A stretch of DNA of 64,000 nt from Sphingomonas azotifigens NBRC 15497 (GCF_002091475.1 NZ_BCTR01000001.1:124001-188000); one strand, 5' to 3'; numbered from the stretch's first letter, positions 8,498 through 18,432 are shown. Notes: a model not told the origin generated them from the sequence alone. Numbers and translations: made by a program.

Positions 8498-9403
8498 ATG
8501 GACGCAAAGCTGAGCGGCGGCAGCGACCGGGCGCATGCGCTGGCGCTGTTCGCCGCCGTGATCGAGCAGGGCAGCTTCTCGGCTGCGGCCCGCCAGTTGG
8601 GCATGAGCCCGTCGGCGGTGGCGCGCGCGGTCGACCGCATCGAGGCCCGGCTGGGCGTGCGCCTGTTGCTGCGCTCCACCCGCGCGCTCTCGCTCACCGC
8701 CGAGGGCCGCGCCTATCTGCAGGCGGCGCGGCGGATCCTCGCCGATCTCGACGATGCGGAGCAGCAGATTGCCGACCAGGGCAGTCCGCGCGGGCGGTTG
8801 CGGGTCAGCGCGGCGCTGTCGCATGGTCGGCTGTGCGTGGTGCCGCTGCTCGGCACATTCGCCGCACTCTACCCCGATATCCTGATCGACATCGCGCTCA
8901 CCGACACGCTGGTCGACATCGCCGCCGGGCAGGCCGATGTCGCGGTGCGGTTCGGACCGCTGCCGGACAGCGCGCTTACCGCCCGCAAGCTCGGCGAGAC
9001 CCGGCGGGTGATCGTCGCGGCACCCGACTATCTCGCGCGCCACGGAACGCCCCGGGTGCCCGAGGACCTGTTCGCGCATAATTGCCTGAACTTCAGCTTC
9101 CGTCGTTCCGAACCCGTCTGGCCGTTCCGCCGCGATGGCCACGATTTCGCGCTATCGGTGCGCGGCGGGTTCGAGGCCAATAATGGCGAGACGCTGGGGC
9201 AGCTCGCGGCGATCGGAGTCGGTATCGCGCGGGTGGGCGCCTTCAGCGTGGCGGAAGAGATCGCGAACGGCACGCTCGTCCCGCTCCTCGAGGCGTTCAA
9301 CCCCGGCGACATCGAACAGATCCATGCGGTGTTCGTGGGCGGGCCCAATGTGCCGGCGCGGGTGCGGGTATTTGTGGACTTTCTGGCCACCAACCTTCGC
9401 TAG
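8498..9403 (+). CDS. LysR family transcriptional regulator
   Basis: A 301-residue LysR-type regulator. The N-terminal winged HTH spans residues about 10-70 (LFAAVIEQGSFSAAARQLGMS). The effector-binding periplasmic-binding-protein-like domain runs from about residue 95. AAGGA lies eight bases before the ATG. The 78-bp gap to the divergent aldo/keto reductase is the likely operator region. The inducer is unknown; in the CrgA-like branch of this family, regulators next to reductases often sense aldehydes or quinones. Confidence 0.9.
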   Translation: MDAKLSGGSDRAHALALFAAVIEQGSFSAAARQLGMSPSAVARAVDRIEARLGVRLLLRSTRALSLTAEGRAYLQAARRILADLDDAEQQIADQGSPRGRLRVSAALSHGRLCVVPLLGTFAALYPDILIDIALTDTLVDIAAGQADVAVRFGPLPDSALTARKLGETRRVIVAAPDYLARHGTPRVPEDLFAHNCLNFSFRRSEPVWPFRRDGHDFALSVRGGFEANNGETLGQLAAIGVGIARVGAFSVAEEIANGTLVPLLEAFNPGDIEQIHAVFVGGPNVPARVRVFVDFLATNLR

Positions 9404-9429
9404 GGTCGTGGGGCGGATACGCCGGCGCA

Positions 9430-10130
9430 TCAGGGCTCCGGTGCGTGCCGTGCTTCCGCAGAGCGGCGATCGACATCGACCATGTCGTAGCCGAGCGTTG
9501 GCGCCACATGCCGGATCCGTGGCTCCCAGCGATGCCGTTCGGCCAGATACCCGTCGACGGTGTCGGCGTCGACGACGATGCCGGCGCTCCTCAGCGTTTG
9601 CCCGGCGGCGAGGAAGCTCTGGCGCAGCCGCCCGATCGCGGCCCCGCGAGAGCCATTCGCCCGGCGCGCCGGGCCAGCCACATCAGCGCCGAAGCTTCGC
9701 CGGGAGCCGCTGCATAGAGCAGGATGTCGGCAGGGAAGGCAGTCTCGTCCCGCATCGCCGCCGCGGCGGTGCCGATGTAGAAGCGAAGATCGATCGCCGG
9801 ATCCCGTATCGTCGTCGCGACGCGACGCGCCTGGGCGAGCAGCGCGCCGTCGCGATCCACGCCGCGCGCCTCGATTGCGACAAAACCCAGGGCGCGCGCC
9901 GATCGGAGCGCCAGCAGCAACAGGCTTGCATCCCCGCAGGCGGCGTCCACAATGCGGATGCTGCGGCGTCCCTCCTCGCGCATCGCCTCGAGGCGCGCGG
10001 CCACGACCGGCCAGCGCAGATCCTGCATCGCGGCGCGATCGGCGGCATCGCACAGGGCGTGACGCAATCGAGCCGCCAGGGCGGGTGCCGCGGGCGTGGC
10101 GGGAAGCGCAAAGGCATGAGCAAATTGCAT
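9430..10130 (-). pseudogene. Class I SAM-dependent methyltransferase-like gene with a frameshift
   Basis: The first three quarters, from the ATG ending at 10130 (MQFAHAF), show a methyltransferase core. The SAM-binding strand is IRIVDAACGDASLLLLAL, followed by the acidic strand VAIEARGVDRDG. This frame ends early after RMALAGPRSGG. A convincing C-terminal part (RLRQSFLAAGQTLRSAGIVVDADTV...) is open in the next frame down to 9430. The switch lies near 9640-9660 in a run of G and C, consistent with a single-base indel. Joined, the product would be about 233 residues. It may be a true mutation or a sequencing error. Confidence 0.6.
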
Positions 10131-10141
10131 CACGCCCTCCC

Positions 10142-10405
10142 TTACGCGGCCCGCCGGGCGCATTCGTCCGGCGCCGGGGGATCGAAGGAGGTGCTTGCGA
10201 CGAGCGGCTGCTCCGCCTCCATAAGAGCTGCGCCGGGGAAGGCGTGCCGCTCGGCGCGGGCGAACTGCCACGCCGCTGTGCGGGACACGAACCGCCCTTC
10301 CATCAGGCCATGATTTTCCTGGACCAGCCAATGCCCATCACGGTCCTGCCCCACCCACAGGATGGTGGCACCTTGCTCAGGCGCTTCGATGCGGTCAGAC
10401 ACCAC
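10142..10405 (-). CDS. Hypothetical protein, 87 residues
   Basis: A small protein of unknown function beginning at a GTG. The conserved-looking core is ILWVGQDRDGHWLVQENHG followed by GRFVSRTAAWQFARAE. This beta-beta-alpha pattern resembles small DUF2188-like proteins (host-sequence-tag style 'W.V......F.t...A...A'), but the match is only by eye. It lies just upstream of the frameshifted methyltransferase gene on the same strand (11-bp gap), so the two may be co-transcribed. Confidence 0.55.
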   Translation of the reverse strand: MVSDRIEAPEQGATILWVGQDRDGHWLVQENHGLMEGRFVSRTAAWQFARAERHAFPGAALMEAEQPLVASTSFDPPAPDECARRAA

Positions 10406-10550
10406 GCAAACATACTCCTCACAGGTGCTGGCAACCGGTAGTCAGCAACGGCGAGGTAGAGCGTAAGCGCATTAAGCTTCGAGATCGAACTCGGGAGCGT
10501 CGCGTTAGATTTGCATAAACTTGCGTGGGGACAGGAAAGGAGGTGGTCGA

Positions 10551-10625
10551 ATGTCTCATTCTCACATGCCGCTGAACACGGATCGGATGAGCATGGCGAA
10601 CCTCGGCGAGGCTTGCCGCTTCTGA
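10551..10625 (+). CDS. Candidate 24-residue small protein with a perfect Shine-Dalgarno
   Basis: An ATG at 10551 opens a 24-codon frame (starting MSHSHMPLNTDRM, ending GEACRF). It is preceded at the proper distance by AAAGGAGGTGG, the strongest ribosome-binding sequence in the window. A hairpin terminator follows at 10653. Start signal, stop and terminator together look like a complete tiny gene or a leader peptide, in an otherwise empty 420-bp gap (10406-10825). No family is recognised, and no paired downstream gene explains it as an attenuator. Confidence 0.35.
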   Translation: MSHSHMPLNTDRMSMANLGEACRF

Positions 10626-10652
10626 CCTCCCGCTTTCAGTGGTAGGCAATGG

Positions 10653-10682
10653 AAGGGCCGCTCCAGCAATGGGGCGGCCCTT
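10653..10682 (+). terminator. Rho-independent terminator-like hairpin
   Basis: Nine-base arms (10653-10661 with 10674-10682, AAGGGCCGC/GCGGCCCTT) around a 12-base loop, followed by a short T-containing stretch. It lies 28 bp after the candidate small ORF and would end its transcript. Confidence 0.55.
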
Positions 10683-10791
10683 CGTGCTTTCGGTCAGGTG
10701 GGCGGGCTATGGTCCGGCCGTGGAAAGCAGCGCGGTGTGGTAGATGGGAGCCTTGGCCCAGCCGATGCGCTCGGTGCAACGGCGCGACGTG

Positions 10792-10819
10792 GCGGGCAGG
10801 GGTAGTAGACCCTGCCCGC
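10792..10819 (-). terminator. Terminator hairpin of the TonB-dependent receptor gene
   Basis: A perfect 10-bp GC stem (10792-10801 with 10810-10819) with an 8-base loop, 6 bp beyond the receptor stop codon. There is no T-run, but position and stem strength fit a transcription end. Confidence 0.55.
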
Positions 10820-10825
10820 GGGCGG

Positions 10826-13603
10826 TCAGAACTTGAAGCGCGCACCCAGCGACACGAACCGGCCCTCGTCGCGCACGTCGCGCGCGTAATAGGCCGTTTC
10901 GCTATAGTAGCGGTAATTCTCGTAAGGCTGGGCGAGGATGTTGCTCGCCTCGAACGTGAAGGTCACGTTCTTGCTCCATTCGTAGCTGGTCGAAAAGTCG
11001 AGCCGGGCGACCGGCCGCGCCAGTTCGCCGGCATATTGGCTCTCGTTGCTGTTGCGGCTGTAGCTGTTCACCCAGCCGCTGCGGCGGTTGTAGGACAGCC
11101 GCACCGCCAGCGGACCCTTCTCGTAGAAGCCGGCAAGGTTGTACGTCCATTTGGATACGCCGGTTATCGCGACCATCGGCGCCCCGGTTCCCAACGTTTC
11201 CGGCAGGGCGTTCTTGGCATCGAGATAGGTCAGGTTGGCCTGCGCGCCGAACCCGGAGAGCCAGCCTGGCAGGAAGTCGAAAAAGGTCTGGCCGGACAGT
11301 TCGAACCCCTGGATCTTGCCCTTGCCGGCATTTTCCGGCTGGGTGAGGCTCACCAGACCGTAATTCCCGTACTGCACGTCGCGGGTATAGGTGTTGATGA
11401 AGCCGTTCACGTCGCGCCGGAACACCGCGGCCGAGGCCGAACCGGCGTTGCCGAAATAATATTCCAGGCTGACGTCGTAATTGTCGGAGGTGAGCGGCGT
11501 CAGGTTCGGATTGCCGCTGCTCACATAGGCGGCGCGCGTCTCGTTCGGGCTCTTCGTCGGGTTGACGATCGAGATGGTGCGGGTGGGGTTGAGGTCACCG
11601 AAGGAGGGGCGGGTGAAGGTGCGGGTCGCGCCCACGCGAAGCTGGAGCTTCGGCGTGATCTTCCACCGCGCCTGGAAGGTCGGCAGCACGTTCACATAGT
11701 TCTGCTTGGTGGTCAGCGGCACCAGCGTGACGACGCCGTTGGCATCGGTTTGCTGGAAGGTGCCCGAATAATGGCCGTCGGTGTTGACGATGCGGACGCC
11801 CAGCGTGCCGTCCACCGGAACACCGGCCGGCTCGAAGTCGAAGCGGCTTTGCGCATAGGCGGCATAGCTGTTCTCGCTCGCGTCGAACCCGCTACGGGCG
11901 GGGATCTGCGCCTCCGGCGTGCTCCAGTTGGCGATGTCGCTGGCCCAGTCGAGCTTCTTCATCGCATCGAGCGAGGCGAGGCGGAGCTTCTCGTAATTGT
12001 CGCGAATCCCGTCGCGGCTGGCCGTCAGCCAGTTCTTGAAGGGCTGGACGTCGCCGCGAAAGCCGTCGGTCACCGTTTCCAGCGGCCCGATCGGCAGCGA
12101 GGCGAGCGGGAGGGCGAGCGGCGCCGTCCAGGCATAGCGATCGCCCGAGCGGGTACGCGCCGTATGGGTCGTGGCGCGCAGACCGAAATCGAGCCGCTTC
12201 ACTACCGCCCAGTCGGTATCCAGCTTCACGTCCATCCGCCACTGGGTGCCTGCGCCTTCCGAGCGGCCGCGGCTGTCGTAGAAGCCGCGCCAGATCCAGC
12301 TCTTCGGGTCGAGGCCTGCGAAGCCGGGCAGGGCGAACGACACGCCGTTGTCGCGATCGAAGTTGACGTCGACCGTCGGCGACGTGCTGGTCTGCCCGTC
12401 GAGGCTGTAGGTCTTCCAGGTGTAGACGCTCTTGGTCCAGGCGCCTTCGCCGGTGATCTCCGCGCGGCCGGTGTTCCATTTGAAGCCGCCGGCATATTGG
12501 TAGGTGTCGCCCTGGTCGTTGGTGGTCGAGCGATAGGTCTCGCCGGGCTTGCCGCCGCTCTTGGTCAGGCTGGTGATGCGCGTCGGATCCTTGGGATCGA
12601 GCACCACGTTGCTGAATGTCGCCTGCAGCCCGGCGTCGCTGCGGTCGACCAGGTTGGTGCCGAAGCGATCATTGGCATTCTTGCCGCGATAGCCCTGCCA
12701 CAAACCTTCCAGATACATCTCGAAATTCTGTGCCGGCCGCCATTGGAAGGCGCCGTTGACCGAAGGCCGCACGCGCTTGCCGCGGCTGTAGTAGAGCCCG
12801 ATCTCGTTCGGCACATGCACGTTGCCGCCGATGCCCGGCGTGGTCACCAGCACGTCGTCCGCCGCGTTGCTGTTGCCGCGGTCGATCGTGGTCACGTCGC
12901 TGTTGATGAAGCGGACGGCGTTGCGATAGCGGGTCTGCACCAGCGAGTAGTTCACCAACAGACCGATATCGCCGATACCGGTGTTCCAGCGATCGGAGAC
13001 CATCAGGTTGTAGGTCGGGTCGATCTTCTTGGTCTGCTCGTTCCAGGCGCCGCGAACGCTGCCGGCGAGTTCCAGCCCCTTGAAGTCGAACGGCCGCCGG
13101 GTGCGGACATTGATCAGCCCGGCAAGGCCCGGATCGACGAGATCGGCCGTGGCGGACTTGTAGACTTCGATGCCCGCCAGCGCGCCGGCCGGAAAGTCCT
13201 GCAGGTTGGCGCGGCGATTCTCCACGGTGAACAGTTCGCGGCCGTTGAACGTGGTCGTCACGTTGGGCAGGCCGCGCACCAGGATGCCATTGGCCTCGTC
13301 GTCGCTGCGCGTCACCTGCACACCCGGCAGGCGGGCAAGCGCCTCGATCGCCTGATTGTCAGGCAATTTGCCGATGTCCTGCGCAACGATGGCATCCAGG
13401 ATCGATTCTGAATTGCGCTTGAGCTGGCTTGCCGACTGGAGCGACGCGCGCAGGCCGGTAACCAGGATCTGGCCGTCCGTGTCGGCAGCAGGTGCTTCGC
13501 TGTCTTGTACTTCGTGAGACTGCGCCATGGCGCAGGGGGCCGAAGCTAGCGTCATCATCGTGCCTGCAAGTAGCGCGATCCGGTGCAATTGCATGTTTCT
13601 CAT
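10826..13603 (-). CDS. TonB-dependent outer-membrane receptor
   Basis: A 925-residue outer-membrane receptor. It has a signal peptide (MRNMQLHRIALLAGTMMTLASAPCAMAQ), a plug domain opening with ILVTGLRASLQSA and containing IGKLPDNQAIEALARLPGVQ, then a beta-barrel of about 700 residues ending in the terminal aromatic ARFKF. This plug sequence is typical of the large sphingomonad/Caulobacter receptor group thought to import oligosaccharides or other bulky nutrients. The start was chosen at the ATG ending at 13603, which has AGGGGA upstream and begins the signal peptide. No transport or catabolic partner adjoins it, so the ligand is unknown. Confidence 0.92.
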   Translation of the reverse strand: MRNMQLHRIALLAGTMMTLASAPCAMAQSHEVQDSEAPAADTDGQILVTGLRASLQSASQLKRNSESILDAIVAQDIGKLPDNQAIEALARLPGVQVTRSDDEANGILVRGLPNVTTTFNGRELFTVENRRANLQDFPAGALAGIEVYKSATADLVDPGLAGLINVRTRRPFDFKGLELAGSVRGAWNEQTKKIDPTYNLMVSDRWNTGIGDIGLLVNYSLVQTRYRNAVRFINSDVTTIDRGNSNAADDVLVTTPGIGGNVHVPNEIGLYYSRGKRVRPSVNGAFQWRPAQNFEMYLEGLWQGYRGKNANDRFGTNLVDRSDAGLQATFSNVVLDPKDPTRITSLTKSGGKPGETYRSTTNDQGDTYQYAGGFKWNTGRAEITGEGAWTKSVYTWKTYSLDGQTSTSPTVDVNFDRDNGVSFALPGFAGLDPKSWIWRGFYDSRGRSEGAGTQWRMDVKLDTDWAVVKRLDFGLRATTHTARTRSGDRYAWTAPLALPLASLPIGPLETVTDGFRGDVQPFKNWLTASRDGIRDNYEKLRLASLDAMKKLDWASDIANWSTPEAQIPARSGFDASENSYAAYAQSRFDFEPAGVPVDGTLGVRIVNTDGHYSGTFQQTDANGVVTLVPLTTKQNYVNVLPTFQARWKITPKLQLRVGATRTFTRPSFGDLNPTRTISIVNPTKSPNETRAAYVSSGNPNLTPLTSDNYDVSLEYYFGNAGSASAAVFRRDVNGFINTYTRDVQYGNYGLVSLTQPENAGKGKIQGFELSGQTFFDFLPGWLSGFGAQANLTYLDAKNALPETLGTGAPMVAITGVSKWTYNLAGFYEKGPLAVRLSYNRRSGWVNSYSRNSNESQYAGELARPVARLDFSTSYEWSKNVTFTFEASNILAQPYENYRYYSETAYYARDVRDEGRFVSLGARFKF

Positions 13604-14223
13604 GGAATATTGGTCCCCTTTTGCATGTTTTGGTTCGCTTGGAGATCGGCCGCAGGAAGTGGTGGCGCGAAGCGCGCGGTCCTGCATGGCAAGGTGCAAC
13701 ATCCGCTGTGGCGGCCGACCTAAAACGCTAGGAACTGACGATTTTTGACCGTTTCAACTCGACTCTCCCAGACAGGGCGGCAGCGACGCCTCGGCTGCTT
13801 GCCGATCGCGTTCGTCATCCCTGATCACGACGCCGGCCGGCGTGTTCGCCACGCTCCGCCGCATCGCTTCAATTCATATGCAAAAGTTAAATCGCACAGG
13901 AGAAAGTTGGAGTCTAGAAGTTTTGTAGGACAAGTACGCATTCAGGCGGACGGCGCCGCGCTTACGGGCGGGGATTTCGGCTGTGGCAGGCGCGACATTC
14001 CGGGCCTCTCGCCGGGGTACCATGCGGCACCATTCGCCGTTCCTCGCGTTATCGCTGTGCACGGCTCGTAATCGGATGGCCCTGAACCGTGCCGGTCGAC
14101 GAAAACGCATCTGCACGTGCTTGACGTTGGCTGGGCAGCGGCAAGATCGCGAGCCAGCGACGGTCGAAGGTCTCACGGGGCGAGTGCGCTGCACTCGCTG
14201 CAAGTCGCGTTCGGGAGCAGCGC
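13604..14223. other. 620-bp intergenic region
   Basis: It separates the minus-strand receptor gene from the plus-strand HAD gene. It contains an AT-rich patch (about 13870-13965), unusual for this GC-rich window and probably promoter-bearing. The frames present have no convincing start signals or composition. No tRNA, hairpin array or known operator was recognised. Confidence 0.4.
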
Positions 14224-14970
14224 ATGAAGCAGTTGGTTGCCTTCGACCTCGACGGTACGCTCGCCGAAAGCAAGCAGCCGCTCGAGCAGGCCATGGCGGC
14301 CCGTCTTAAAGCGCTGCTGGACATCGCCATGGTTGCCATCATTTCCGGCGGCGATTGGAAGCAGTTCGAGGTGCAGGTGATCTCGCGGTTGCCGCCCGAG
14401 ACGAACCTGGCGCGGCTGTTCATCCTGCCGACCACCGGTGCCAAGCTGTATCGCTTCGCCGACGGCGGCTGGCGGCAGATCTATGCGGACTCCTTCACCG
14501 CCGCCGAACGCGCGCAGATCCTGGCGGCGCTGGAGCGTGCCGTCGCCGATGCGGGCCTCCGCCCGGAAAGGCTGTGGGGGCCGCAGATCGAGGATCGCGG
14601 CACGCAGATCACCTTCTCGGCGCTGGGGCAGGCGGCGCCGGTCGATGCGAAGAAGGCGTGGGATCCTGACCAGGCCAAACGATCGGCGCTGCAGCGCCGG
14701 CTCGCCGACCAGCTGCGGGGCTTCTCGATCAAAATCGGCGGCACGACCTCGATCGACATCACCCGCGAAGGTGTCGACAAGGCCTATGCCATCGATCGGC
14801 TGGTCGAACATGCCGCCGTCCCGCGCGCAGCGATCCTGTTCTTCGGAGACGCGATCTATCCGGGCGGCAACGACGACCCGGTACGCGCCGCAGGGATCGA
14901 CAGCGTGCGCGTGCGGGACCCGGCCGAAACCGTCGCGATCATCGAAGCGCTGGTCGCCTGGAATCGGTAA
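14224..14970 (+). CDS. HAD-IIB family phosphatase / phosphomannomutase-like hydrolase
   Basis: A 248-residue haloacid-dehalogenase-superfamily enzyme. Motif I is FDLDGTLAESKQ, motif II is the Ser of IISGGDW, and the motif IV region is FFGDAIYPGGNDDPV. A type IIB cap domain lies at about residues 85-185. The ending (GGNDDPVRAAGIDSVRVRDPAETV) closely resembles eukaryotic-type phosphomannomutases and related HAD-IIB sugar phosphatases. It should hydrolyse or transfer phosphate on a sugar phosphate in the cytoplasm. It stands alone, with a strong terminator downstream. Confidence 0.85.
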   Translation: MKQLVAFDLDGTLAESKQPLEQAMAARLKALLDIAMVAIISGGDWKQFEVQVISRLPPETNLARLFILPTTGAKLYRFADGGWRQIYADSFTAAERAQILAALERAVADAGLRPERLWGPQIEDRGTQITFSALGQAAPVDAKKAWDPDQAKRSALQRRLADQLRGFSIKIGGTTSIDITREGVDKAYAIDRLVEHAAVPRAAILFFGDAIYPGGNDDPVRAAGIDSVRVRDPAETVAIIEALVAWNR

Positions 14971-15132
14971 GTGTGCGCAAGGGGATCAACCCAAATCGGG
15001 GCGCCTGAGCGTGATCGTTGCGCCTTGCAGGCCTCCCGCCGTCGCGCGCTACCGTTCGGTAGCGCAGGCGGCAGGCAGGGAAACGCTCACCTGCGCATGG
15101 CGGGGTGGGCCGATCGACATCGCCCGATGGGG

Positions 15133-15168
15133 AAAGGCCCCCGGGGAGAGGATCCGCGGGGGCCTTTT
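15133..15168. terminator. Strong, probably bidirectional terminator
   Basis: Eleven-base arms AAAGGCCCCCG (15133-15143) and CGGGGGCCTTT (15157-15167), ending in TTTT on the plus strand and in an equivalent run on the minus strand. It sits between the converging HAD gene and the MHS transporter gene and can stop both. Confidence 0.8.
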
Positions 15169-15188
15169 GCTGGGACAGGGGCGCAGGA

Positions 15189-16922
15189 TCAGCCGTCGAC
15201 GTTGCGCCGGAAGGTTTCGGGCAGGAAGATCAGGCCGAACACCAAGGTTGCCGCCGCCACCACCACGGGGTACCAGAACCCGTAATAGATGTTGCCATTG
15301 GCCGCGACCATCGCGAAGCCGATCGCCGGCAGCAGCCCGCCCAGCCAGCCATTGCCGATATGATAGGGCAGCGACATCGAGGTGTAGCGGATGCGGCTGG
15401 GGAACAGCTCCACCAGCATCGCCGCGATCGGGCCATAGACCATGGTGACCAGCAGCACGAGGTAGAAGAGCAGCGCCACCACCAGCGGCTTGTTCATTGC
15501 CGCGGGATCGGCCTTGGTCGGATAGCCGACCTTGGCGAGCTCGCCGGTGACCGCGGGCTTGGCCGGATCGTTGCCCTTGGCGGGCACCGCCGGCGCGCCG
15601 ACCACCTGCGCGGTGAAGGCAGCGATCGCCTTTTTGCGCGCGTCGCCGCTCACCTGGCGCGGATCGGGCGCGGTGAACTGCTTGCCGCCGATGGTGATGG
15701 TGGCGAGCGTGCCGGGGGCGGCCTTCACATTCTCATAGTTCACGCCGGCCTTGGCGAGCGCGTTCTTGACGATGTCGCAGCTCGTCGTGTCGAACTTGTT
15801 CTGGCCTACGGGGTCGAACTGCGACGAGCATTCGCCCGGATCGGCGGTGACGGTGACGGGGGCCGAGGCCAGCGCGCGGGCCAGTGCCGGATTGGCGGCG
15901 TTGGTCAGCGCATGGAACACCGGGAACAGGGTGACCGCCGCCAGCGCGCAGCCAGTGAGAATGATCGGCTTGCGGCCGATCTTGTCGGACAGCCAGCCGA
16001 AGAACAGGAAGAAGGGGGTCGCCAGCACGAGCGCGGTGATCGCGAGCATGTTGGCGGTGAGCCCGTCGACCTTGAGCATTTTCTCGAGGAAGAACAGCGC
16101 GTAGAGCTGGCCGGTATACCAGATCACCGCCTGGCCGGCGATCGCGCCGAAAAACGCGATGAGCACGATCCGCAGGTTCTTCCACTGCCCGAACGCCTCG
16201 GTGAGCGGGGCCTTGGAGGCGGTGCCTTCGGCCTTCATCTTCTTGAACACCGGGGACTCGTGCAGCTTCAGCCGCAGCCACAGGCCGACGGCGAGGAACA
16301 GGCCGGAGAGCAGATAGGGCACGCGCCAGCCCCACGCCTTGAACGCCTCCTCGCCCACCCCGGTGATCGGCGAGCGGACGGTGATGACGATCAGCAACGC
16401 CATGGCGAGCCCGGCGGTGGCGGTGATCTGGATCCAGCTGGTGTAGAAGCCGCGCTTCCCCTCCGGCGCATGCTCGGCGACATAGGTCGCTGCCCCGCCA
16501 TATTCGCCGCCCAGGGCGAGGCCCTGGAACATGCGCAGCACCACCAGCAGGATCGGCGCGGCGACGCCGGCCGTCTTGTAGGTGGGCAGGCAGCCGACCA
16601 GGAAGGTGGAAAGCCCCATCACCAGCAGGGTGATGATGAAGGTGTAGCGCCGCCCGACCATGTCGCCGATCCGCCCGAAGACGAGCGCGCCGAACGGCCG
16701 CACGATGAAGCCGGCGGCGAACACCAGCAGCGCCATGATGAACGAGGTGGTGGGGTTGAGCCCGGTGAGGAACTGCGCGGCGATGATCGTCGTCAGCAGC
16801 CCGTAGAGATAGAAATCATACCATTCGAACACCGTGCCGAGCGAACTGGCGGTGATCACCAGTTTCTCGCTTCGGGTCGCCTCGTGATGCCGTGGCAAGG
16901 CATCGTCAACGCTGGTAGCCAT
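15189..16922 (-). CDS. MHS-family MFS transporter (carboxylate:H+ symporter)
   Basis: A 577-residue metabolite:proton symporter. The N-terminal signature is SSLGTVFEWYDFYLYG, the loop motif is FGRIGDMVGRRY, and GLALGGEYGGAATYVAEHA is the classic MHS fingerprint. It is longer than usual because a hydrophilic loop of about 140 residues (about 340-478, two cysteines) is inserted between hydrophobic segments late in the protein. Neighbouring porin and acetyl-CoA synthetase genes suggest uptake of acetate or another short carboxylate. GGAGAG precedes the ATG. The porin gene just upstream is on the same strand. Confidence 0.9.
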   Translation of the reverse strand: MATSVDDALPRHHEATRSEKLVITASSLGTVFEWYDFYLYGLLTTIIAAQFLTGLNPTTSFIMALLVFAAGFIVRPFGALVFGRIGDMVGRRYTFIITLLVMGLSTFLVGCLPTYKTAGVAAPILLVVLRMFQGLALGGEYGGAATYVAEHAPEGKRGFYTSWIQITATAGLAMALLIVITVRSPITGVGEEAFKAWGWRVPYLLSGLFLAVGLWLRLKLHESPVFKKMKAEGTASKAPLTEAFGQWKNLRIVLIAFFGAIAGQAVIWYTGQLYALFFLEKMLKVDGLTANMLAITALVLATPFFLFFGWLSDKIGRKPIILTGCALAAVTLFPVFHALTNAANPALARALASAPVTVTADPGECSSQFDPVGQNKFDTTSCDIVKNALAKAGVNYENVKAAPGTLATITIGGKQFTAPDPRQVSGDARKKAIAAFTAQVVGAPAVPAKGNDPAKPAVTGELAKVGYPTKADPAAMNKPLVVALLFYLVLLVTMVYGPIAAMLVELFPSRIRYTSMSLPYHIGNGWLGGLLPAIGFAMVAANGNIYYGFWYPVVVAAATLVFGLIFLPETFRRNVDG

Positions 16923-16977
16923 CGCATTCTCTCCTCGTTCGGCGGGTCCGTGCCGCCCGTTGTTCGGACGGTTCGGT

Positions 16978-18432
16978 TCAGAACCCGTATTTTGCGGCGA
17001 ACTCCACTCGATCCAGGCGCCCCTTCTGCCCGGAAACCAGCTCGCGTTCGCCGTGGCGAACTTCGATGCCGAGATCGACATTCTTGACCGGCGAATAAAA
17101 CAGGTTCCCTGCAACGCTGAAGGCGCGCTTGTTGTACGCGGCGATACTGGCAAGCGGCAGCGCGCTTGCATAGTCGACCTGTTGGAAAGATCCGATCAGG
17201 TTCGCACGCAACTGGGCGGCCAGCGGCACCCGCACCGCCACCAGGCCGGCCAGCACCTTGACATGCTCGAGACGGCTGCTCGCGGAGACGAGGACGGCGT
17301 CGGGCGCGAAGTTCAGCCCGACATAGCGGCTGATATCTCGGCCATAGGTGAGCATCGCGCGCAGATCGGCCGATTTGGCGGTGTTGAGCCACAGCTTGCC
17401 GGCCGCGGACACGCCATAGCCTGTCTGGGTAAGGCCGGTGCCGCTCGCCTCCACCCGCACTTGGCGGACAAGACCTGCCAGCGACACCTCGCCACGCCTT
17501 CCGGCAAGGTTCAGCCGCACGGTGGCGTCGGGCAGATGATCGGTGCCGTTTTCGACCAGCGCCGGGGCGGCGAGCGTGGCGGTGGCGCTTTCCGGATTTT
17601 CCACCGCCACGCTGAGCGTCGCGGCCTTGGACAGCGGCGCGGTGTAGCGGATCTGCGGCTGGCGGACGAAGACGGTGCCTTCGGTGGCGCCGACATAGTC
17701 GGTGCTTTCGGGCAGCGCGCCGACATATTGGAAATTGGTCCATTCCTGGCCGACCAGCAGGCGATCGACCTGCAGCCAGGCGCGGCGCAGCGCCAGCGTA
17801 TAGCCGTTGGTGGTGCGCTGCGATCCGCCGCCGGTGATCGCCGGGGCGGCGTTCGAATCGACCTGGAAGTCGGTCTCGACATAGCCCAGCACCCGGTGCC
17901 CGGCGACGCTGGAAGCCAGGTTGAGCGCGAGCCGCGTCTGCTTGGCGCCGAAATCGGTATCGGTGGTGCCCTTGGCGCCGCCGACCGGGATGGTCTGCGG
18001 CAGGTAGAAGTCGCGGCCGAGCGAATTGGTGGCCACCGCGCCGTTGGCGAAGTGGCTGCTCGCGGCGACCAGCTTCACGAAGCCGGTAAGCTTGATGGTG
18101 GTATTGCCGCTGCGCATGCCCTCCGGTACGGGCTTCGCCTCCAGCGCGGCGAGCTTGGCGGCGGTTGCGTCGCTCTTGGCAACCGCGGCCTTGGCGGCGT
18201 CGGCGAGCTGTGCCGCCCGTGCGGCACTGGCAACGCTCTCGGCATCGGCCTGGGCCCGGCTCGTCTGGAGCGCGGTGCGCAGCTCGGCGAGTTCGGCTTC
18301 CATCTTCGCGAGCCGCGCTTCGAGCGCCGCTTCGCGTGCGCTCGGCTTGCCGCGCTCCTGCGCCTGCGCCGGCGACAGGAGCGCGGTCGCACCCAGCAAC
18401 GCCGCCACCAGGGCGGTCTTCGACCTTGACAT
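16978..18432 (-). CDS. DcaP-like outer-membrane porin
   Basis: A 484-residue porin. A signal peptide ([25 protein letters not shown]) is followed by a coiled coil (about 30-100, heptads such as [19 protein letters not shown]) typical of trimeric DcaP porins. The beta-barrel then begins at IKLTGFVKL and ends FAAKYGF with the terminal Phe needed for outer-membrane assembly. DcaP-type porins pass dicarboxylates and related acids, matching the symporter gene 55 bp downstream in the same operon. Divergent from acs. Confidence 0.87.
   Translation of the reverse strand: MSRSKTALVAALLGATALLSPAQAQERGKPSAREAALEARLAKMEAELAELRTALQTSRAQADAESVASAARAAQLADAAKAAVAKSDATAAKLAALEAKPVPEGMRSGNTTIKLTGFVKLVAASSHFANGAVATNSLGRDFYLPQTIPVGGAKGTTDTDFGAKQTRLALNLASSVAGHRVLGYVETDFQVDSNAAPAITGGGSQRTTNGYTLALRRAWLQVDRLLVGQEWTNFQYVGALPESTDYVGATEGTVFVRQPQIRYTAPLSKAATLSVAVENPESATATLAAPALVENGTDHLPDATVRLNLAGRRGEVSLAGLVRQVRVEASGTGLTQTGYGVSAAGKLWLNTAKSADLRAMLTYGRDISRYVGLNFAPDAVLVSASSRLEHVKVLAGLVAVRVPLAAQLRANLIGSFQQVDYASALPLASIAAYNKRAFSVAGNLFYSPVKNVDLGIEVRHGERELVSGQKGRLDRVEFAAKYGF

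Noticed and set aside
13745..14203. Short open frames on both strands in the receptor-HAD gap
   Set aside because: No ribosome-binding sites, arginine-rich random composition, and mutual overlap; treated as non-coding.
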